Origin: Cherax quadricarinatus
Lineage: Eukaryota > Arthropoda > Malacostraca > Decapoda > Parastacidae
Direction of reading: 5' to 3'
Assembly: GCF_038502225.1 (NCBI RefSeq)
Contig: NC_091390.1
Location: 9,708,244-9,772,243, forward strand
Length of the DNA: 64,000 bases
Positions 13,084-21,941 of this stretch are shown piece by piece (positions within the stretch are counted from its first letter, which is position 1; each line of letters opens with the position of its first letter). The position numbers and the translations under genes are program-made. Under the pieces are notes generated by a model that saw only the letters and a program-made list of their open reading frames with translations, made no database searches and was not told the DNA's origin.

Positions 13084-13285
13084 ACCCCTAACTAAAACCT
13101 ACACCCCTAACTAAAACCCATACCCCTAACTAAAACCCATACCCCTAACTAAAACCTACACCCCTAACTAAAACCCATACCCCTAACTAAAACCCACACC
13201 CCTAACTAAAACCCATACCCTTAACTAAAACCCATACCCCTAACTAAAGCCCATACCCCTAACTAAAACCCATACTCCTAACTAT
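13083..13285. repeat. 19-bp CCTAA-containing minisatellite, copy A
   Basis: The unit is ACCCCTAACTAAAACCCAT, about ten clean copies plus a degenerate last one (CATACTCCTAACTATTCC). Variants ACCTAC and ACCCAC occur. It sits between the LINE endonuclease and ORF1-like fragments. The unit contains CCTAA, the complement of the arthropod telomere repeat TTAGG, but the array is not itself a telomere repeat. Confidence 0.95.
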
Positions 13286-13324
13286 TCCTAGTTTACAACC
13301 CTAACAGCTCCCTCCACTCCGGTC

Positions 13325-13531
13325 TTAGTAGAGATTGTCTTCGCTGGCTGGCTTCACTGTTTCATTAACAATTGTCTTTGTTGGAAGATCATCGGTAGTC
13401 GATTCACATTCATCTGATGATATGGAAAAAGAGTTGCTGGTTTTCACGACAGTCTCCTGGACCTTCATCTTCAACTTCATCCCTTCAGATCCAACTAGCA
13501 TCCATTCGTTGGTCCGATCTTCGGCGACAGT
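13325..13531 (-). pseudogene. LINE ORF1-like C-terminal fragment, copy A
   Basis: A minus-strand frame of 68 codons without a start runs from the edge of the 27-bp array to a TAA at 13325-13327. It reads AEDRTNEWMLVGSEGMKLKM, KVQETVVKTSNSFSISSDEC and ends PASEDNLY. Composition (charged, EW...G..K.K.Q.....SF..(L/I)SDEC) resembles the low-complexity ORF1 region of crustacean LINEs, and it lies upstream of the endonuclease fragment on the same strand, where ORF1 belongs. An in-frame TAA in the array unit closes it on the other side. The identity is inference; the coding look is the main evidence. Confidence 0.5.
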
Positions 13532-16500
13532 GTCTTAACATAACATTGGTGGTGCAGTGTCTTAACATAACATTGGTGGTGCAGTGTCTTAACATAACAT
13601 TGGTGGTGCAGTGTCTTAACATAACATTGGTGGTGCAGTGTCTTAACATAACATTGGTGGTGCAGTGTCTTAACATAACATTGGTTGTGCAGTGTCTTAA
13701 CATAACATTGGTGGTGCAGTGTCTTAACATAACATTGGTTGTGCAGTGTCTTAACATAACATTGGTGGTGCAGTGTCTTAACATAACATTGGTTGTGCAG
13801 TGTCTTAACATAACATTGGTGGTGCAGTGTTGTAGCATAACATTGGTGGTGCAGTGTTGTAGCATAACATTGGAGGTGCAGTGTTGTAGCATAACATTGG
13901 TGGTGCAGTGTTGTAGCATAACATTGGTGGTGCAGTGTTGTAGCATAACATTGGTGGTGCAGTGTTGTAGCATAATATTGGTGGTGCAGAGTTGTAGCAT
14001 AACATTGGTGGTGCAGTGTTGTAGCATAACATTGGTAGTGCAGTGTTGTAGCATAACATTGGAGGTGCAGTGTTGTAGCATAACACTGGTGGTGCAGTGT
14101 TGTAGCATAACATTGGTGGTGCAGTGTTGTAGCATAATATTGGTGGTGCAGTGTTGTAGCATAACATTGGTGGTGCAGTGTCTTAACATAACATTGGTGG
14201 TGCAGTGTTGTAGCATAACATTGGTGGTGCAGTGTTGTAGCATAACATTGGTGGTGCAGAGTCTTAACATAACATTGGTTGTGCAGTGTTGTAGCATAAT
14301 ATTGGTGGTGCAGTGTTGTAGCATAACATTGGTAGTGCAGTGTTGTAGCATAACATTGGTGGTGCAGTGTCTTAACATAACATTGGTGGTGCAGTGTCTT
14401 AGCATAACATTGGTGGTGCGGTGTCTTAACATAACATTGGTGGTGTAGTGTCTTAGCATAACATTGGTGGTGCAGTGCTGTAGCATAACATTGGTGGTGC
14501 AGTGCTGTAGCATAACATTGGTGGTGCAGTGTCTTAACATAACATTGGTGGTGCAGTGTTGTAGCATAACATTGGTGGTGCAGTGTTGTAGCATAACATT
14601 GGTGGTGCAGAGTCTTAACATAACATTGGTGGTGCAGTGTCTTAGCATAACATTGGTGGTGCAGTGCTGTAGCATAACATTGGTGGTGCAGTGTCTTAAC
14701 ATAACATTGGTGGTGCAGTGCTGTAGCATAACATTGGTGGTGCAGTGTCTTAACATAACATTGGTGGTGCAGTGTCTTAGGATAGTATTGGTGGTGCAGT
14801 GTCTTAACATAACATTGGTGGTGCAGTGCTGTAGCATAACTTTGGTGGTGCAGTGTTGTAGCATAACATTGGTGGTGCAGAGTCTTAACATAACATTGGT
14901 TGTGCAGTGTTGTAGCATAATATTGGTGGTGCAGTGTTGTAGCATAACATTGGTAGTGCAGTGTTGTAGCATAACATTGGTGGTGCAGTGTCTTAACATA
15001 ACATTGGTGGTGCAGTGTCTTAGCATAACATTGGTGGTGCGGTGTCTTAACATAACATTGGTGGTGCAGTGTCTTAGCATAACATTGGTGGTGCAGTGCT
15101 GTAGCATAACATTGGTGGTGCAGTGCTGTAGCATAACATTGGTGGTGCAGAGTCTTAACATAACATTGGTGGTGCAGTGTCTTAGCATAACATTGGTGGT
15201 GCAGTGCTGTAGCATAACATTGGTGGTGCAGTGTCTTAACATAACATTGGTGGTGCAGTGTCTTAACATAACATTGGTGGTGCAGTGCTGTAGCATAACA
15301 TTGGTGGTGCAGTGTCTTAACATAACATTGGTGATGCAGTGCTGTAGCATAACATTGGAGGTGCAGTGTCTTAACATAACATTGGTGGTGCAGTGTCTTA
15401 GGATAATATTGGTGGTGCAGTGTCTTAGCATAACATTGGTGGTGCAGTGTTGTAGCATAACATTGGTGGTGCAGTGTCTTAACATAGCATTGGTGGTGCA
15501 CTGCAGTAGCATAACATTGGTGGTGCAGTGTTGTAGCATAACATTGGTGGTGCAGTGTTGTAGCATAACATTGGTGGTGCAGTGTCTTAACATAACATTG
15601 GTGGTGCAGTGTTGTAGCATAATATTGGTGGTGCAGTGCTGTAACATAACATTGGTGGTGCAGTGCTGTAGCATAACATTGGTGGTGCAGTGTCTTAACA
15701 TAACATTGGTGGTGCAGTGTTGTAGCATAACATTGGTGGTGCAGTGTCTTAACATAACATTGGTGGTGCAGTGTTGTAGCATAACATTGGTGGTGCAGTG
15801 TCTTAACATAACATTGGTGGTGCAGTGTTGTAGCATAACATTGGTGGTGCAGTGTTGTAGCATAACATTGGTGGTGCAGTGTCTTAGCATAACATTGGTT
15901 GTGCAGTGTCTTAAGATAACATTGGTTGTGCAGTGTCTTAAGATAACATTGGTTGTGCAGTGTCTTAACATAACATTGGTGGTGCAGAGTCTTAACTTAA
16001 CATTGGTGGTGCAGTGTCTTAACATAACATTGATGGTGCAGTGTTGTAGCATAACATTGGTGGTGCAGTGTCTTAACATAACATTGGTGGTGCAGTGTTG
16101 TAGCATAACATTGGTGGTGCAGTGTCTTAGGATAATATTGGTGGTGCAGTGTCTTAGCATAACATTGGTTGTGCAGTGTCTTAGCATAACATTGGTGGTG
16201 CAGTGTCTTAGCATAACATTGGTGGTGCAGTGTCTTAGTATAACATTGGTGGTGCAGTGTCTTAACATAACATTGGTGGTGCAGTGTCTTAAGATAACAT
16301 TGGTGGTGCAGTGTTGTAGCATAACATTGGTGGTGCAGTGTTGTAGCATAACATTGGTGGTGCAGTGTTGTAGCATAACATTGGTGGTGCAGTGTTGTAG
16401 CATAACATTGGTGGTGCAGTGTTGTAGCATAACATTGGTGGTGCAGTGTCTTAGCATAACATTGGTGGTGCAGTGTCTTAGCATAACATTGGTTGTGCAG

Positions 16501-18600
16501 TGTCTTAGCATAACATTGGTGGTGCAGTGTCTTAGCATAACATTGGTTGTGCAGTGTCTTAACATAACATTGGTTGTGCAGTGTCTTAACATAACATTGG
16601 TTGTGCAGTGTCTTAACATAACATTGGTGGTGCAGTGTCTTAACATAACATTGGTGGTGCAGAGTCTTAACTTAACATTGGTGGAGCAGTGTCTTAACAT
16701 AACATTGGTGGTGCAGAGTCTTAACTTAACATTGGTGGTGCAGTTTCTTAACATAACATTGGTGGTGCAGTGTCTTAACATAACATTGGTGGTGCAGAGT
16801 CTTAACTTAACATTGGTGGTGCAATGTCTTAACATAACATTGGTGGTGCAGAGTCTTAACTTAACATTGGTGGTGCAGTGTCTTAACATAACATTGGTGG
16901 TGCAGTGTCTTAACATAACATTGGTGGTGCAGTGTCTTAACATAACATTGGTGGTGCAGAGTCTTAACTTAACATTGGTGGTGCAGTGTCTTAACATAAC
17001 ATTGGTGGTGCAGAGTCTTAACTTAACATTGGTGGTGCAGTGTCTTAACATAACATTGGTGGTGCAGAGTCTTAACTTAACATTGGTGGTGCAGTGTCTT
17101 AACATAACATTGGTGGTGCAGAGTCTTAACTTAACAATAGTGGTGCAGTGTCTTAACATAACATTGGTGGTGCAGTGTCTTAACATAACATTGGTTGTGC
17201 AGTGTCTTAACATAACATTGGTGGTGCAGAGTCTTAACTTAACATTGGTGGTGCAGTGTCTTAACATAACATTGGTGGTGCAGAGTCTTAACTTAACATT
17301 GGTGGTGCAGTGTCTTAACATAACATTGGTGGTGCAGAGTCTTAACTTAACTTTGGTGGTGCAGTGTCTTAACATAACATTGGTGGTGCAGAGTCTTAAC
17401 TTAACATTGGTGGTGCAGTGTCTTAGCATAACATTGGTGGTGCAGTGTCTTAACATAACATTGGTGGTGCAGTGTCTTAGGATAACATTGGTGGTGCAGT
17501 GTTGTAGCATAACATTGGTGGTGCAGTGTTGTAGCATAACATTGGTGGTGCAGTGTTGTAGCATAACATTGGTGGTGCAGTGTCTTAGCATAACATTGGT
17601 GGTGCAGTGTCTTAGCATAACATTGGTGGTGCAGTGTTGTAGCATAACATTGGTGGTGCAGTGTTGTAGCATAACATTGGTGGTGCAGTGTCTTAGCATA
17701 CGATTGGTGGTGCAGTGTCTTAGCATACGATTGGTGGTGCAGTGTCTTAGCATAAGATTGGTGGTGCAGTGTCTTAACATAACATTGGTGGTGTAGTGTT
17801 GTAGCATACCATTGGTGGTGCAGTGTCTTAGCATAAGATTGGTGGTGCAGTGTCTTAGCATAAGATTGGTGGTGCAGTGTCTTAGCATAACATTGGTTGT
17901 GCAGTGTCTTAACATAACATTGGTGGTGCAGTGTCTTAGCATAACATTGGATGTGCAGTGTCTTAACATAACATTGGTGGTGCAGTGTCTTAACATAACA
18001 TTGGTGGTGCAGTGTTGTAGCATAACATTGGTTGTGAAGTGTCTTAACATAACATTGGTGGTGCAGTGTCTTAACATAACATTGGTTGTGCAGTGTCTTA
18101 ACATAACATTGGTGGTGCAGTGTCTTAACATAACATTGGTGGTGCAGTGTCTTAGCATAAGATTGGTGGTGCAGTGTCTTAGCATAAGATTGGTGGTGCA
18201 GTGTCTTAGCATAACATTGGTGGTGCAGTGTCTTAGCATAACACTGGTTGTGCAGTGTCTTAGCATAACATTGGTGGTGCAGTGTCTTAGCAAAACATTG
18301 GTGGTGCAGTGTCTTAACATAACACTGGTTGTGCAGTGTCTTAGCATAACATTGGTGGTGCAGTGTCTTAGCATAACACTGGTTGTGCAGTGTCTTAGCA
18401 TAACATTGGTGGTGCAGTGTCTTAACATAACACTGGTTGTGCAGTGTCTTAACATAACATTGGTTGTGAAGTGTCTTAACATATCATTGGTGGTGCAGTG
18501 TCTTAGCATAATATTGGTGGTGCAGTGTCTTAACATAATATTGGTTGTGCAGTGTCTTAACATAACATTGGTGGTGCAGTGTCTTAGCATAACATTGGTA
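13531..18600. repeat. 27-bp minisatellite array A, about 188 copies
   Basis: The unit reads CAGTGTCTTAACATAACATT plus GGTGGTG. Variants fall in classes: CTTAACATAAC, CTTAGCATAAC, TTGTAGCATAAC and GAGTCTTAACTTAAC. Because 27 is a multiple of three, frames stay open: a nine-residue repeat QCLNITLVV on plus and MLRHCTTNV on minus, the latter unbroken from 18614 to 13485 (1709 codons). About 16660-17410 alternates two unit types (54-bp dimers), and about 14250-14700 recurs 621 bp (23 units) downstream. I do not consider the long frames genes. Confidence 0.97.
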
Positions 18601-20298
18601 GGTATCTGGGTCATACCTCGACGTTACATCAATGCACTCCAAGGTTTAGCAGAAGACACGACCATCAGGGTCACCACCGCTGATAAAGGAGGTGGTGTTG
18701 TTATCATGAACACTGACGATTACAGGAACAAAATGCTCAATCTACTTAATGACCCAGATACCTACAAACCTCTCACAACTAACCAAGTGGACAACCTTAC
18801 TAAAACTTTTCTTCAAAGGACTCGCCGCATTCTGAGGGGCTCAGAACAAGGGAAGAAACTTCTGCTCACCATACCCAGCAACCCCAGACCTGCCAGAATG
18901 TACGGGCTGCCAAAAACTCACAAGCCTGGTATCCCACTGAGGCCCATATCCTCGGGAATAGGCAGTGCTCCCCACCTGCTCTCAGGAATTCTCGCAAAAC
19001 ACCTCTCTAAACTCTTGGGCACTATCAGTCCAGCACATCTCAAACACTCGGGTGATCTTCTCAATCGCATTCGCAACATCAACATCAGGAACAAGAAACT
19101 TTCCAGCCTTGACGTGACTTCCCTATTGACCAAAGTACCTACTACACAAGCCATCGATCTCTTGCGCAGGAAAATTGACGATTCACTTGATCTTCCCATT
19201 CCAGCCAGCAATTTCATCGACCTTGTTGAACTATGTGTTGGCTTTACGTGTTTCTCTTTCGAAAATCACCTCTTTCAGCAGACTTTTGGACTACCCATGG
19301 GTTCGCCACTCAGTGCGGTCCTGGCGAACCTATACATGAAACATCTAGAAGCCGAACGTTTCTCCACCATTATTCCTTCGTCTGTCACATGGCTCCATTA
19401 TGTTGACAACATTCTCCTCATAACTCCTAAACGCTTCAACATTCAAGCTCTCCAAGACAAGCTCAACCAGGTCGAGCCTTCAATCCAGTTCACACTTGAA
19501 GAAGAAGTCGACAATACTCTTCCTATCCTTGATGTTCTGCTCTGCAAGGCTGACCACGAACTTCGTTTTAAAGTCTATCGAAAACCCACCAACCAAAACG
19601 ATCTTCTCCACTTCTACTCTCGCCACGACACCAAAACTAAACGTGGTGTAATTATAGGCTTCTTCCTACGTGCACTCAGAATCTGCAGCAATGAGTTTCT
19701 TGAAGAAGAATGCACGAAAATTGAACAAGTATTTTCTAAACTCCACTATCCTCGTCACTTCATCAGAGACTGCAGACGACGGGCATTAAACATCTTCAAC
19801 ACACCCAGAGAAGACACTGCCGAGAAGAGATACATAGTCCTCCCCACCAACTCCATTGCCAAACACGTTTCCAACATCTTTTCCAATATCTCATTCCAAG
19901 TATCTACCTCCACAACCACGACCATCAAGGACATTATCAGAGATAGACAGGACAAGATTCCACCCTCTGCAGGGGTATACATAATCCCTTGTAATGACTG
20001 CAACAAATTATACGTGGGCGAAACATCAAGGGACCTCCAAACACGTATTTCAGAACACCAATACGCAAGCAGGTCTGACGACACAAGGAATGCCTGTGTA
20101 CAACACCATAATTCACACAACCACTTGATAAACTACAGAAACTCGAGACTTATCGCCACAGAAGACAACACTCAATACCGAAGAATCCTGGAATCATCAC
20201 TTATTTCTATATCCGACAACTTCAACCAGAATAGTGGCTTCTATAACATAGCTGAACCACTTGCCAAGAAACTTCTTCATCTCTATCCCACATAAGAA
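18601..20298 (+). pseudogene. PLE2 reverse transcriptase plus GIY-YIG endonuclease with mutated active site
   Basis: The PLE part spans about 565 codons and is in frame with the preceding array, so the open frame technically starts at 17812 (827 codons, first 263 made of array repeats). Residues in that frame: TTADKGGGVVIM (the DKG motif), MYGLPKTHKPG, motif A LDVTSLLTKVP with Asp at 434, motif B GLPMGSPLSAVLANLYM, and motif C YVDNI at 530-534. The second Asp of the YVDD pair is Asn (codon 19408-19410), which should abolish polymerase activity. GIY-YIG starts near 720 (AGVYIIPCNDCNKLYVGETS, YVG at 734-736) and continues through ISEHQYA to ILESSLI. The stop is at 20296-20298. No other lesion is visible, so inactivation may be recent. 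Confidence 0.8.
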
Positions 20299-20447
20299 CA
20301 CAGGAATGGAAGAACACTGTAGAAGGTCTGCTCACAAACTTTTTCAATCTCCTTTCCAAGCTACCCAAGATTTTAGACTCTATAACCCCACTCGGTACAT
20401 CATCAGATGCAGCATTCTCCACCTGACCTCAGCATTCTGAACCTGAC

Positions 20448-20455
20448 TATAAATA
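20448..20455 (+). promoter_or_regulatory. TATA-box-like string in PLE2 tail
   Basis: TATAAATA lies about 45 bp before the GC hairpin. In PLEs the same terminal sequence can sit at both ends and provide the promoter. Whether it works here is unknown. Confidence 0.4.
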
Positions 20456-20491
20456 CTCGCGTCCATTCCACCCCAGGTAGATCTGTTTGTG

Positions 20492-20524
20492 ACTTGAAAA
20501 AGCCCACCGCGTGGGCGAAACGTA
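20492..20524 (+). ncRNA. Degenerate hammerhead-like hairpin in PLE2 tail
   Basis: ACTTGAAAAAGCCCACCGCG then TGGGCGAAACGTAG gives a perfect six-bp stem (GCCCAC/GTGGGC) with a three-base loop, followed by GAAAC as in a hammerhead after stem II. The heptamer before the stem (UUGAAAA-like) departs from CUGAUGA at several positions, so it is probably not catalytic. Confidence 0.4.
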
Positions 20525-20527
20525 GTC

Positions 20528-20533
20528 AATAAA
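20528..20533 (+). terminator. Polyadenylation signal AATAAA of PLE2
   Basis: AATAAA lies eight bases after GAAAC in the tail (GTCAATAAAGGATCAC), 230 bp past the ORF stop, in the right place for the element's 3' end. Confidence 0.5.
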
Positions 20534-20540
20534 GGATCAC

Positions 20541-20738
20541 ATTATACTGCATATGTGTTTATATTTCCATTGTGTACATTTCGCCAGCTCTTGCTAATTC
20601 CTTGCATTGTTAATATCTCTAGTAAGGCTGATGCATGCAGGGGATGAGATGAAAAGCTGTAAGCCTTCTCCCTGAAAGCTGGCTGCCTTGGATCAAAGTC
20701 TAGCGCAACCTGGACTCCAAGGTATTGGTCCAGTGTGG
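20541..20738. other. Unassigned spacer
   Basis: About 200 bp between PLE2 and the tRNA-like segment. I see no ORF and no repeat. Confidence 0.4.
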
Positions 20739-20803
20739 GTAGATTGGTAAAGTACTGCGTACCTTGTTCTAAGGTTCGTAGGTTCGAGTCTCCTTCAGCC
20801 TGA
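20739..20803 (+). mobile_element. tRNA-like segment, probable SINE fragment
   Basis: GTGTGGGTAGATTGGTAAAG resembles an RNA polymerase III A box, and GGTTCGAGTCTCC, about 40 bp on, matches the B box (GGTTCGANTCC). ACCTT..AAGGT can form an anticodon-like stem. The T stem and acceptor stem do not pair well, so it is not a functional tRNA. Confidence 0.45.
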
Positions 20804-20810
20804 GATCAGT

Positions 20811-20812
<2 letters not shown>

Positions 20813-20903
<91 letters not shown>
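20813..20903. repeat. (TA)n microsatellite, start of block B
   Basis: About 45 TA units. Sequence to its right matches sequence to the right of the block A (TA)n; sequence to its left does not. The block homology therefore starts inside the TA tract. Confidence 0.95.
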
Positions 20904-20908
<5 letters not shown>

Positions 20909-21549
20909 GTATCCGTTGATGGTATACTTTCTGTTTTATATATCATTCCATGTACTGAAATGTTATTGTGCATTGTGGCCTTAATAATTTCCTCCCATAG
21001 TAGTCTCCCTTGGTCCCTATCTAAGTTTGGGGGACGGTACATCACACCTAAAATCAATTTTTCACGCCCTTCTGAAAATTCTATACAAACAGACTCTGTA
21101 TGTGTTACTTCAGACTTAATACCCGTTTTTATGCAACAGTTCAAGCGATCTCGGACATACAATGCCACTCCAACCCCCTTCCCAATACTTCCATCAACTT
21201 GGAACAATTTAAAACCCTGAATGTGACATTCCGCAGGCATGTCTCGACTTTTTGAATTAAACCACGTCTCAGTTATGGCAAATACATCAATGTTACCTGC
21301 ACTAGCAACTAGTCTCAACTCGTCCAACTTATTCCTAGCACTACGGCTATTAGCATAATGTATATTGAAAGACTCTCCTTTCTCTTTACCCTTCCTGCTC
21401 ATTTCTGTTTTTCCACTATACCTATTACTGTCCTTGTCACCTATTGTTCACTGGCTTTCCAATATCCAACTCATTCTGCCTATTATTAGTTCCCCTAGAA
21501 CTCATAACGTTACTGCACTGGTACTTCACTGTATTTCCGCCAAAACCCA
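20904..21549 (-). pseudogene. LINE endonuclease N-terminal half, copy B
   Basis: Near-identical to copy A. The minus strand reads SRSARNKLDELR, AITETWFNS, GKGVGVALYV (one Gly of GGGV changed to Val) and LGVMYRPPNLDRDQGRLLW, so it stays in frame past the point where copy A shifts. It has its own frameshift: an extra T near 21449 (CTATTGTTCACTGG against CTATTGTCACTGG) breaks the upstream part. The second half of the endonuclease is missing as in copy A, and the frame runs on into (TA)n. Confidence 0.85.
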
Positions 21550-21695
21550 TACCCCTAACTAAAACCTACACCCCTAACTAAAACCCATACCCCTAACTAA
21601 AACCCACACCCCTAACTAAAACCCATACCCTTAACTAAAACCCATACCCCTAACTAAAGCCCATACCCCTAACTAAAACCCATACTCCTAACTAT
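21550..21695. repeat. 19-bp CCTAA-containing minisatellite, copy B
   Basis: Same unit as in block A, seven clean copies plus the degenerate last unit, three units (57 bp) fewer than copy A. The first and last units match copy A, so the length difference is internal. Confidence 0.95.
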
Positions 21696-21734
21696 TCCTA
21701 GTTTACAACCCTAACAGCTCCCTCCACTCCGGTC

Positions 21735-21941
21735 TTAGTAGAGATTGTCTTCGCTGGCTGGCTTCACTGTTTCATTAACAATTGTCTTTGTTGGAAGATC
21801 ATCGGTAGTCGATTCACATTCATCTGATGATATGGAAAAAGAGTTGCTGGTTTTCACGACAGTCTCCTGGACCTTCATCTTCAACTTCATCCCTTCAGAT
21901 CCAACTAGCATCCATTCGTTGGTCCGATCTTCGGCGACAGT
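21735..21941 (-). pseudogene. LINE ORF1-like C-terminal fragment, copy B
   Basis: By eye identical to copy A over its whole length (offset 8410 bp), including the stop and the opposite-strand frames. It has the same relation to the 19-bp array on one side and the 27-bp array on the other. Confidence 0.5.

Larger units (their letters stand above)
18600..20540 (+). mobile_element. PLE2: Penelope/Poseidon-like element, 5'-truncated
   Basis: PLE similarity begins sharply at 18601, at the end of array A, and ends at a tail holding a TATA string, a GC hairpin and AATAAA. Codon use is much more GC-rich than in PLE1, and the sequence is clearly a different PLE lineage. The left junction is 5' truncation into, or next to, the 27-bp array. 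Confidence 0.85.
20299..20540 (+). other. PLE2 3' tail
   Basis: Noncoding tail with the terminal-repeat parts expected of Penelope-type elements, in order: a TATA string, hairpin plus GAAACG, and a polyadenylation signal. No coding is seen. Confidence 0.65.

Noticed and set aside
13083..13285. True telomere or interstitial telomere repeat
   Set aside because: The period is 19 bp and only five bases of each unit match CCTAA. No pure TTAGG run occurs anywhere in the window.
13417..17796. Plus-strand frames of 343 and 1110 codons made of QCLNITLVV repeats
   Set aside because: They follow from a 27-bp unit without stops in that frame. They overlap equally long minus-strand frames, and no domain, signal or start context is present.
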